Shown: positions 1 through 5,667 of the stretch, piece by piece
How the letters are laid out: each line of letters begins with the position of its first letter
How positions within the stretch are numbered: the stretch's first letter is position 1
Source: DATLYF01 sp035575095
Lineage (GTDB): Bacteria; Pseudomonadota; Gammaproteobacteria; Competibacterales; Competibacteraceae
Assembly: GCA_035575095.1 (NCBI GenBank)
Contig: DATLYF010000062.1
Coordinates: forward strand, 1 to 7,370
Length of the DNA stretch: 7,370 nt
Reading direction: 5' to 3'
Made by a program: the position numbers and the translations under genes
The notes under the pieces: generated by a model
Seen by the model: only the letters and a program-made list of their open reading frames with translations
Databases searched by the model: none
Told to the model about the DNA's origin: nothing

Positions 1-2282
1 CCTTCCACGCCCGCCACTACCACCCGTCCAACGCAGTATTCGCCACCTACGGTGACATTCCCGCCGCCGAGCACCAGGCGATCTTCGAGGACCGGGTGCT
101 GCGCCATTTCCAGGCCCAGCCGCTGGACTTCCGCATCCCCGACGAGCGCCGCTACGGCGCACCGCTCAAGGTCGAGGAGCGCTATCCCCTGGTGGGCGAG
201 ACGGATCTGCGCGACAAGACCCACATCGTGCTGGGCTGGCTGCTGGGGCCGCTCACCGATCCGCTGGAGACGCTACGCGCCCGCATCCTGGACGGGGTGC
301 TGCTGGACAACTCCAGCTCGCCGCTGCGCCATGCCCTGGAAACCACCGAGCTGGGCAGCGCGCCTTCGCCGCTGTGCGGCTACAACGACGACACCCGCGA
401 GACCACCTTCGCCTGCGGTCTGGAGGGCTCCAATCCCGAGCACGCCGATGCGGTGGAGGCGCTGATCCTGGGGGTGCTCGGCAAGGTGGCCGATGCAGGC
501 GTGCCGGCCGAGCAGGTGGAAGCGGTGCTGCACCAGCTCGAGCTGGCGCAGCGCGAGATCACCGGCGACGGCTTCCCCTATGGCCTCAAGCTGCTGTTCG
601 ACGCCCTCACCCCAGCCATCCACGGCGGCGATCCGCTATCCGGCCTGGACCTCGACCCGCTGCTCAATCAACTGCGTGCGGAGATCCGCGACCCTGGCTT
701 CATCCCCGGCCTGGTACGGCGCCTGCTGCTGGACAACCCGCATCGGGTACGCCTGGTGCTGGCCCCCGACGCCGAGCTGGCGACGCGGCTGGAGGCGGCC
801 GAGCGCGAGCGTCTGGCGTGTATCGCCGCCGGCCTGGGTGAAGCCGAGCGGGAGGCGATCGGCGAACGCGCCCGGGCGCTGGAGGAACGCCAGGCGCGGC
901 AGGACGATCCGGAGATCCTGCCCCGGGTGACCCTGGAAGACGTGCCACCGGAGCTGCACATCGTCGAGGGCGAGCGGCGCGAGATCGGCGGTCTGCCAGC
1001 CATGGTCTACGCCCAGGGCACCAACGGCATGGTCTACGAGCAGATCGTCATCGACCTGCCACCCCTGGACGAGACGCTGCTCGACCTGCTGCCGCTCTAT
1101 ACCCTGTGCCTGACCGAGGTGGGCAGCGGCGGGCGCGACTATCTCGCCACCCAGGCGCGCCAGGCGGCGGTGACCGGCGGCCTCAGCGCCCGCGCCCTGG
1201 TGCGCGGCCATATCGCCGACGTGCAGCGGGTGCAGGGCGTGCTGGCCCTGTCCGGCAAGGCTCTGGTCCGCAATCAGGGGCCGCTGGCCGAGCTGCTGGT
1301 GGATACCCTGGCTACGGCACGCTTCGACGAACTCGAGCGGCTGCGCGAGTTGGTGGCCCAGACCCGCGCCCAGCGCGAGGAGTCCGTCGCCGACCACGGC
1401 CACGCCCTGGCCATGATCGCCGCCAGCGCCCCGCTCAGCCCGGCCGCGGCCCTGGAGCAGCGCTGGGGCGGGCTCGACGGCCTCAAGCGCTTGCGCACTC
1501 TGGACGATACCCTGGACGAGCGGGGCGTATTGGAGGATTTCGCGGCGCGGCTGGCTCGGCTGCACGCCCTGGTCCAGAGTGCCCCGCGGCAGTTGCTGGT
1601 GGTGGCCGAGGAGGAGCAGCACGCCGTCATCGCCGCCGCCCTGGCCGGCCAGCTCGCCCGGCTGCCGGCGGCCGCAACCGGCGCCGGCTTCGCCCTGCCG
1701 GCGGTCAGCGGTCGGGTGCGCCAGGGCTGGAGCATCAACGCCCAGGTCAACTTCTGCGCCCGCGCCTACCCCACCGTGCCGCCGGGCCATGCTGATGCCC
1801 CGGCGCTGCAGGTGCTGGGCGAGTTCCTGCGCAACGGCCACCTGCACCGCGCGATCCGCGAGCAGGGCGGGGCCTACGGCGCCGGCGCCAGCTACCACGG
1901 CGACAGCGGCACCTTCCGCTTCTTCTCCTATCGCGACCCGCGCCTGACCGAGACCCTGAGCGATTTCGACCGCGCCCTGGAGTGGCTGTTGGGCAGCACG
2001 CACCCGGCGCGCACCCTGGAGGAGGCCATCCTCGGCGTGATCGGCGCCATCGACCGCCCCGCCTCGCCGGCCGGCGAGGCCATCAGCAGCTTCTTCGGCA
2101 GCCTGTTTGGCCGCACCCCGGAGTTCCGCCGCGAGTTCCGCCGCCGCGTGCTGGCGGTGACTCTGGACGATCTGCAACGCGTGGCCGCCACCTACTTGAC
2201 CCCGGAGCGAGTCAGCACGGCGGTGCTGGGTGGCGCGGAGCGGCTCAAGGGGCTGGAGGGGTTCGAGGTGGTGGGTTTGTGA
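1..2282 (+). CDS. PreP-like M16C zinc metallopeptidase (insulinase family), 5' truncated
   Basis: The frame is open from the window edge (first whole codon at 3) to TGA at 2280-2282, giving 759 visible residues. M16C/PreP proteases are about 970 residues, so roughly 200 N-terminal residues, including the inverted zinc motif HxxEH, lie outside. The fragment opens with HYHPSNAVFATYGDIP, typical of the end of the first M16 domain. The second domain carries SSPLRHALE and GYNDDTRETTF. A charged helical linker at about residues 242-317 fits the M16C-associated domain. Near the C-terminus, IREQGGAYG holds R619 and Y625, whose spacing matches the Arg/Tyr pair that completes the active site in PreP enzymes. 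The family uses a clam-shell chamber to degrade short unstructured peptides, usually in the cytoplasm of bacteria; location cannot be judged here because the N-terminus is missing. It converges on the minus-strand protease gene. The family call is firm; the substrate is unknown. Confidence 0.93.
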   Translation, partial: FHARHYHPSNAVFATYGDIPAAEHQAIFEDRVLRHFQAQPLDFRIPDERRYGAPLKVEERYPLVGETDLRDKTHIVLGWLLGPLTDPLETLRARILDGVLLDNSSSPLRHALETTELGSAPSPLCGYNDDTRETTFACGLEGSNPEHADAVEALILGVLGKVADAGVPAEQVEAVLHQLELAQREITGDGFPYGLKLLFDALTPAIHGGDPLSGLDLDPLLNQLRAEIRDPGFIPGLVRRLLLDNPHRVRLVLAPDAELATRLEAAERERLACIAAGLGEAEREAIGERARALEERQARQDDPEILPRVTLEDVPPELHIVEGERREIGGLPAMVYAQGTNGMVYEQIVIDLPPLDETLLDLLPLYTLCLTEVGSGGRDYLATQARQAAVTGGLSARALVRGHIADVQRVQGVLALSGKALVRNQGPLAELLVDTLATARFDELERLRELVAQTRAQREESVADHGHALAMIAASAPLSPAAALEQRWGGLDGLKRLRTLDDTLDERGVLEDFAARLARLHALVQSAPRQLLVVAEEEQHAVIAAALAGQLARLPAAATGAGFALPAVSGRVRQGWSINAQVNFCARAYPTVPPGHADAPALQVLGEFLRNGHLHRAIREQGGAYGAGASYHGDSGTFRFFSYRDPRLTETLSDFDRALEWLLGSTHPARTLEEAILGVIGAIDRPASPAGEAISSFFGSLFGRTPEFRREFRRRVLAVTLDDLQRVAATYLTPERVSTAVLGGAERLKGLEGFEVVGL

Positions 2283-2293
2283 TCGGGTTTCCT

Positions 2294-2327
2294 CACCCCT
2301 GCCCGGGTGCGCACCTGGGCAGGGGTG
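2294..2327. terminator. Inverted repeat between convergent genes, possible bidirectional terminator
   Basis: The arms CACCCCTGCCC (2294-2304) and GGGCAGGGGTG (2317-2327) are exact reverse complements. The inner GGGTGC/GCACCT bases continue the pairing with a single G-T wobble, so an almost unbroken 17-bp symmetric stem is possible. It lies 11 bases after the M16 stop and 16 bases from the stop of the convergent S8 protease gene, where a shared terminator is expected. No T-run follows on either strand, so it is not a canonical intrinsic terminator. It could instead be a dispersed intergenic palindrome. Confidence 0.55.
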
Positions 2328-2343
2328 AAGGCGCAACCCGAGC

Positions 2344-3801
2344 TCAGCGCGGCGGCGGCAGCGCGAACAGCTCCCGCGGCGTCACCGAGCGGGCCAGCTC
2401 ATAGGCCACCGTGGCATCCACCAGCCCGGCGCCGGTGGCGCCGTCGTGGCCCTCGCCGGCCGGCTGCGACTGGCCGCAGGTGATGTTGCTTTGCCCGACC
2501 TTCACGTCTCTCGCCGAGGCGCGCAGGATGGCCTTGACCAGTGCTGGCGGCAGACCCGGCTGCACCTGCTTGATCAGCGCGCACACCCCAGCGATCTGAG
2601 GAGAGGCGGCACTGGTCCCGCTGATCACCGCCCAGCCGTCGTCCGGGGCCGTTTCATCCTTGTTCGGGTAGGGACTGCCGGCCAGGCCGGTGTCGATGAT
2701 ATCCCCTGGTTCCACCGGCAGCATGATGTACACGGCCCGCGGCAGCATACCCACCAGGCCGCACACGTCGGGCACATGGCGCCCCGGATAGATGAGGCTG
2801 TCGAAGCTGCTGGCGTAGTTGGAGGCTTCCAGCTGGAAGTCCTCGCCGGCCAGATTCTCGTAGGCGTAGACGCCGCCCACTGCGATCACATCCGGCATCA
2901 TCGCCGGAAAGCCGGTGTGGCCGTTGCCGGCGGAGAAGCAGACGACGATGCCGCGCACCCTCACCGCCTCCACCACCGCCGCCTCCAACGGCTTGAGGAA
3001 GTTGGGCAGGGTCGCCACCCCGCACAGATCGTAGCCCCAGCTATTGGTCATGACGTTGGGATAGAGATCGGAGGCGGTCTTGAACGCCAGCGTGGCATTG
3101 CCGCCCATCTTGACGCCGACAAAATCGATGTCCGGGGCGCTGGCGAAGATATTGGCCGCCTCCGCCGTGCCGTGGCCGAGCTCGTCCCTCTCCAGGAACT
3201 GGGCATCCGGCGAAAGGGTGCGCTTGTAGTGGTAGCCGTGCCAGTCGTAGAACGGGTGGCGGTAGAAGCCGCTGTCGGGCATGGCCACCAGCACCCCCTT
3301 GCCGGTCACGCCCTGCTTGTGCACCTCATGGGCGCGCAGCACCGTGGCCACGTCGTCCGGCACCCGCAGGTGGTGATAGGGCACCCGCGGCGGCAGCGGT
3401 GATTCGAAGAACAGCGGCGGCATCTGCGGATAGGCCCGCTCCACCAGTCCCTGCAGCGCGCCGGGCAGGGTGAAGGGCGTGTTGGGTATGTGAAACCAGT
3501 ACGGCCTCTCCCCCAACTGGGGATGGGCGGTGCTGACCGGCTGACGCTTCTGCTGGACTTTGGTGCCGAAGACCTGCTCCCACAGATCCTTGGGGCCTTC
3601 GGCGCTGATCGAATAAGTGCCGATGTGGCGCACCCGGAAGCCGAGCTTCTGCAGCTCGGTCGCCGCCTGGGCGGCGCGGCCGGCAGCGGGTGCATACCGC
3701 TTCAGGGTATCGGTGTCCAGAAACGTCTGCGGCGCGAACATCGACTGGCCGCTCTCCGATTGCAGCACAGCCTCGAAATAGACCTTGTCTTCCTGTGCCA
3801 T
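2344..3801 (-). CDS. S8 family subtilisin-like serine protease with N-terminal pro-domain-like region, no signal peptide
   Basis: The 485-residue protein carries a complete S8 catalytic set in family order: Asp176 in VAMPDSG, His210 in ELGHGT, oxyanion-hole Asn293 in SAGNG, and Ser397 in SGTSAASP. Residues 1 to about 135 precede the catalytic domain and probably act as a pro-domain. The core of this region (about 42-135, with LQKLGFRVRHIG and GPKDLWEQVFG) has a clear relative in the 103-residue protein encoded just upstream. The start at 3801 is set by GAGGAG eight bases ahead of the ATG. The N-terminus MAQEDKVYFE has no hydrophobic segment, so Sec export is not supported; most S8 proteases are secreted, so this one acts inside the cell or leaves by another route. 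The C-terminus has no membrane anchor. It follows the small gene by 49 bases and is probably co-transcribed with it. The target is unknown. Confidence 0.93.
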   Translation of the reverse strand: MAQEDKVYFEAVLQSESGQSMFAPQTFLDTDTLKRYAPAAGRAAQAATELQKLGFRVRHIGTYSISAEGPKDLWEQVFGTKVQQKRQPVSTAHPQLGERPYWFHIPNTPFTLPGALQGLVERAYPQMPPLFFESPLPPRVPYHHLRVPDDVATVLRAHEVHKQGVTGKGVLVAMPDSGFYRHPFYDWHGYHYKRTLSPDAQFLERDELGHGTAEAANIFASAPDIDFVGVKMGGNATLAFKTASDLYPNVMTNSWGYDLCGVATLPNFLKPLEAAVVEAVRVRGIVVCFSAGNGHTGFPAMMPDVIAVGGVYAYENLAGEDFQLEASNYASSFDSLIYPGRHVPDVCGLVGMLPRAVYIMLPVEPGDIIDTGLAGSPYPNKDETAPDDGWAVISGTSAASPQIAGVCALIKQVQPGLPPALVKAILRASARDVKVGQSNITCGQSQPAGEGHDGATGAGLVDATVAYELARSVTPRELFALPPPR

Positions 3802-3809
3802 GACGATGG

Positions 3810-3815
3810 CTCCTC
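3810..3815 (-). promoter_or_regulatory. Ribosome binding site of the S8 protease gene
   Basis: Read on the minus strand this is GAGGAG, followed by eight bases and the ATG at 3801. It fixes the start and shows that the protease has its own initiation signal although it probably shares a transcript with the upstream gene. Confidence 0.75.
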
Positions 3816-3850
3816 AGCTGGCGTGCATCCCTGCGCGGCCGCCTCTCGCT

Positions 3851-4162
3851 TCAGTAGAGCTGCGGCGGCTCGACGAACATCACTCCCGTGATGAGGGGTT
3901 GCAGCGGGGGCGGAATGCGCAAATGTTCCGTCCGCGCTCTGCGGTACTCGATCTCACCTCCTTCCACGCCCGGCAGACGATCGTGCCGCGTGGTCTCGAA
4001 TGTCACGTTGAAGGTGGCCGTCCACAGCGCTTCCGGGCCCTGCACGCTGATGGTGATGCCGATGTGCAGGATGCGGAAGCCCAGTTGCTGCAGCGCCAGA
4101 GCGGCTTGGTTGGCCTGCTGCGGAGCCGGTTCGATCTCGGCACTGATGAGGTTTTCCGCCAT
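3851..4162 (-). CDS. Small protein related to the N-terminal domain of the adjacent S8 protease (stand-alone pro-domain or inhibitor candidate)
   Basis: The 103-residue protein has no catalytic motif. It aligns by eye along its length with residues of about 42-135 of the downstream protease. ALQQLGFRILHIG matches ELQKLGFRVRHIG, ISVQGPEALW matches ISAEGPKDLW, and the ending LQPLITGVMFVEPP matches LQGLVERAYPQMPPLFFESP less tightly. The start at 4162 is chosen because AGGAGA lies five bases upstream. The frame stays open further upstream to 4393, with a hydrophobic run MSASILAIVLSVMSA that could mimic a signal peptide, but no ribosome site supports those starts. It is the first gene of a likely two-gene operon with the protease. 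S8 pro-domains of other families work as intramolecular chaperones and tight inhibitors, so a role in folding or restraining the protease is plausible. That function is inferred; it could also be a substrate recruiter or a non-functional duplicate. Confidence 0.75.
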   Translation of the reverse strand: MAENLISAEIEPAPQQANQAALALQQLGFRILHIGITISVQGPEALWTATFNVTFETTRHDRLPGVEGGEIEYRRARTEHLRIPPPLQPLITGVMFVEPPQLY

Positions 4163-4167
4163 GAGCG

Positions 4168-4173
4168 TCTCCT
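4168..4173 (-). promoter_or_regulatory. Ribosome binding site deciding the start of the small pro-domain-like gene
   Basis: On the minus strand this reads AGGAGA, five bases before the ATG at 4162. The in-frame upstream ATGs at 4297, 4360 and 4393 have no comparable purine-rich site, so the short 103-residue form is preferred over the 180-residue open frame. Confidence 0.7.
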
Positions 4174-4379
4174 GGGTCGCGGGATCGTGCGCCGCCCCGC
4201 CCCGCGCCGCGCCCCACTGCCGGCTATCGGCCGCGGCGGGCGGCGGCAGGTCCGCTGACATTACACTTAGAACGATCGCGAGAATCGAGGCTGACATCGG
4301 CCGGCGCCCAGGCTCTTTGTCCAGGCAATATCCTAGTGATTCGCCAGGTTTTTCAGCCATGCGCTTTGCTACAGTGCAA

Positions 4380-4395
4380 GCGTGCAAATGCACGC
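4380..4395. repeat. Short palindrome, possible operator
   Basis: GCGTGCAAATGCACGC consists of two exact 7-base arms around AA. The adjacent upstream GTGCAAG (4374-4380) partly repeats the left arm. It lies about 220 bases upstream of the small gene start and within its likely promoter region, which would suit a dimeric repressor or activator. No regulator family is recognised from the motif. Confidence 0.4.
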
Positions 4396-4462
4396 CGATC
4401 GAGCCGGACGATGCGCAGTCGCAACCCTATAGCGTTTACCATATCGCTTACTGCACAACCGC

Positions 4463-4909
4463 TCAGCGGCAGCCCGTCGACGGACAGGGACGCAGCACCG
4501 GCCCCGGCGGCAGTACGCCACGGCGCACGTCCAGCTCCTGCTGCAGTTCGAGCCGGTAGCGCTCGTGGATCTGTTGCCGGCTGCGCTCGATCTGCTCGCG
4601 GCGCTGCAGTTCCAGGCTGCGCTGCTCGGCGCGCCACCGCTCCTGATCCTGCCGGCGCCGCTCGAGATCGCCCTGCAGGCTCTGCTGCACCGCCTCGCTG
4701 AGGGCATTGTCCGGCGGCTCACGCAGTAGCCGGCGCTGCTCGAACTCCGGATCGTAACCGCCGGCAGAGTCCGGGGCAGCCGCTTCCGGCACTAGCTGAG
4801 CGACTGCTTTCGCACTGGCCGCTGCGCTCACCACCGGCGGCTCACCGGCACAGCCCTGCAGCAGCAACCAAATGCCTACCGCCGCCTGTCTCAGCCCGTT
4901 GCTTGCCAT
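4463..4909 (-). CDS. Predicted small lipoprotein with a charged helical C-terminal half, function unknown
   Basis: The 148-residue protein starts MASNGLRQAAVGIWLLLQGC. It has one Arg near the N-terminus, a hydrophobic stretch and an LQGC lipobox ending at Cys20, consistent with lipidation and anchoring after signal peptidase II cleavage. Gln at the -2 position is less usual. Residues 21-55 are Ala/Pro-rich and probably disordered. Residues of about 68-130 are rich in Glu, Gln and Arg (ERRRQDQERWRAEQRSLELQ is typical) and should form a long charged helix or coiled coil. A short Pro-rich tail has two cysteines (142 and 147). ATG at 4909 is preferred because it begins the signal peptide; GAGAG shortly upstream is only a weak ribosome site. 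Longer frames up to 5152 would put the signal sequence inside the protein. It is transcribed away from the antitoxin gene. No family was recognised. Confidence 0.65.
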   Translation of the reverse strand: MASNGLRQAAVGIWLLLQGCAGEPPVVSAAASAKAVAQLVPEAAAPDSAGGYDPEFEQRRLLREPPDNALSEAVQQSLQGDLERRRQDQERWRAEQRSLELQRREQIERSRQQIHERYRLELQQELDVRRGVLPPGPVLRPCPSTGCR

Positions 4910-5054
4910 GCTCAGTCTCTCGCCTGCGTCCCCACAGATTTCGGTGCCCATTCGCCGGCAGTGTTCCGCAGGTTTGCTACGCGATTCGTCGTGGCCGCCG
5001 GGCCGGCGCTGCGCTAGCTTTTTGGATGAGAGCGGCGTTCTTGATGCTATCCAT

Positions 5055-5082
5055 TGCCAAATCGTACGTTTTCTCGTACGCT
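5055..5082 (+). promoter_or_regulatory. Candidate promoter of the antitoxin-toxin-putA unit
   Basis: TTGCCA (5055-5060, five of six matches to the sigma-70 -35 consensus) is followed after 16 bases by TACGCT (5077-5082, a weak -10 with T, A and the final T matching). Both YefM-like hexamers fall between or on these elements, so repressor binding here would block polymerase. The -10 match is poor and the assignment is tentative. Confidence 0.35.
5059..5080. promoter_or_regulatory. YefM-YoeB-type operator: two CGTACG palindromic hexamers 12 bp apart
   Basis: The 7-base unit TCGTACG occurs at 5062-5068 and again at 5074-5080. The palindromic cores CGTACG are centred at 5065.5 and 5077.5, exactly 12 bp apart. 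The first core sits in a longer imperfect palindrome (AAAT and TTTT flanks, three of four flanking pairs matching), while the second is only the short core. This long-plus-short arrangement resembles the Escherichia coli yefM-yoeB operator, which has two TGTACA cores with 12-bp centre spacing. It lies 37 bases upstream of the antitoxin start. Binding by the antitoxin encoded next to it is inferred. Confidence 0.65.
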
Positions 5083-5117
5083 TTTGCCTGCCCCATACCT
5101 TCGCCCTGAGGCCGCCC

Positions 5118-5360
5118 ATGTCCACCCTCTCCGCCAGTGACGCCCGCGCCAACCTCTACCGCCTGATCGACGAGGTGGCCGAATCCCATCAGCCCATCCG
5201 CATCACCGGCAAGCGCCACAACGCCGTGCTGGTCTCCGAGGAAGACTGGCTAGCCATCCAGGAAACCCTTTACCTGCTGCGCCAGCCCGGGGTGCGGGAA
5301 AGCGTGCACGCCGACCTGCGCCGCCCGCTGGAACAGTGCAGCGAGAGACTGCCGCGGTGA
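5118..5360 (+). CDS. YefM/Phd family type II antitoxin
   Basis: The 80-residue protein MSTLSASDARANLYRLIDEV matches the YefM N-terminal DNA-binding fold, with the usual ITGKRHNAVLVSEEDW strand region and the conserved ETLYLLR helix near residues 50-56. The C-terminal part ends with LRRPLEQCSER, like the PxEECSEEL tail common in antitoxins paired with Txe/YoeB toxins; this tail normally wraps the toxin. TGAGG six bases before ATG 5118 supports the start; the open frame to 4872 has no such support. The stop TGA (5358-5360) overlaps the toxin GTG (5357-5359), the tight coupling usual in such modules. Upstream hexamer repeats fit autoregulation. The gene looks intact although its toxin partner is degenerate, which suggests that it is kept for DNA binding rather than for neutralising a poison; that is inference. 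Confidence 0.9.
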   Translation: MSTLSASDARANLYRLIDEVAESHQPIRITGKRHNAVLVSEEDWLAIQETLYLLRQPGVRESVHADLRRPLEQCSERLPR

Positions 5361-5662
5361 GCTGGAAGCTGGTCTTCACGCCCCAGGCCGAGGACGACGC
5401 CCGCTGGCTGCGGGCGGTCGGCCTGCACGAGCGCGCCGAACAACTGCTGGAACTGCTGCGCCAGGACCCTTACGCCGCGCCGCCGGCCTATTGGCGGCTG
5501 CGCGGAGATCTGGAAGGCGCCTACGCCCGGCGCATCAACTTCCAGCACCGCCTGATCTACCAAGTGCTGCCCGAAGCACGCACCGTCAAGGTCTGCCGGC
5601 TGTGGACCGCTCCTGCCGCCGCGACCGCCATGACTACGACCCTCGCCCCGGAAACCACCGCC
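5357..5662 (+). CDS. YoeB/Txe-like toxin domain without stop codon, continuous with putA
   Basis: Starting at GTG 5357, 84 residues follow the YoeB/Txe family to near its usual C-terminus: KLVFTPQAEDDARWL, GDLEGAYARRINFQHRLIYQ and VKVCRLWT. Family members are RelE-fold ribosome-dependent mRNA nucleases. The Arg of the RRI motif remains. The Glu expected in a PPYEKL-like context is Trp (PPAYWRL), and the terminal His-Tyr expected in WTHYE is Ala-Pro (WTAP). Two of three catalytic positions are therefore lost and nuclease activity is unlikely. No stop follows. Residues 85-102 form an Ala/Thr/Pro linker ending at the putA ATG 5663 in the same frame. GAGAG about eight bases before the GTG is a fair ribosome site. 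It may be an N-terminal domain of PutA, a decayed gene with putA initiating internally, or a module altered by an indel. Family homology is firm; the fusion product is unproven. Confidence 0.75.
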
Positions 5663-5667
5663 ATGAC
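5624..5667 (+). repeat. 11-bp direct repeat duplicating the putA start context
   Basis: ACCGCCATGAC occurs at 5624-5634 and 5657-5667, exactly 33 bases (11 codons) apart, so both ATGs (5630 and 5663) are in the putA frame. The encoded peptides are also alike: TAMTTTL and TAMTHSTL. This suggests a small tandem duplication at the toxin-putA junction. In the third frame each copy reads ATGA, an overlapping stop-start. Confidence 0.6.

Larger units (their letters stand above)
4163..4462. other. Intergenic stretch upstream of the protease operon
   Basis: About 300 bases separate the lipoprotein stop from the small gene start, both on the minus strand. The half near the lipoprotein (about 4261-4462) is noticeably more AT-rich than the flanking genes, as expected for a promoter region. 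It contains the palindrome at 4380-4395. On the minus strand, TAGGAT and the overlapping GATATT near 4330 are possible -10 elements, but no convincing -35 partner was found, so no promoter is asserted. The half near the small gene (4163-4255) is very GC-rich and holds only its ribosome site. No convincing coding frame or RNA gene was recognised. Confidence 0.5.

Noticed and set aside
636..2336. Long minus-strand open frame of 566 codons opposite the M16 gene
   Set aside because: It is a shadow of the M16 coding strand: composition is dominated by Ala, Gly, Gln and Arg, no domain is recognisable, and the plus-strand frame has clear M16C motifs throughout.
2446..3402. Plus-strand open frame of 318 codons opposite the S8 protease
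   Set aside because: It is rich in His, Arg and Gly with no recognisable domain, while the opposite strand carries all the S8 catalytic motifs.
4163..4393. N-terminal extension of the small pro-domain-like protein, including a possible signal peptide starting at 4297
   Set aside because: The extension is in frame and has a hydrophobic run, but none of its ATGs has a ribosome site, whereas 4162 has AGGAGA at good spacing. Similarity to the protease also begins only after 4162.
4991..5025. GC-rich symmetric stretch followed by five Ts, resembling an intrinsic terminator on the plus strand
   Set aside because: The best stem is only about five base pairs with a one-base loop, and no plus-strand gene ends upstream of it.
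4910..5152. Longer form of the lipoprotein starting at 5152
   Set aside because: It would bury a good signal peptide and lipobox inside the protein and overlap the antitoxin promoter and operator.
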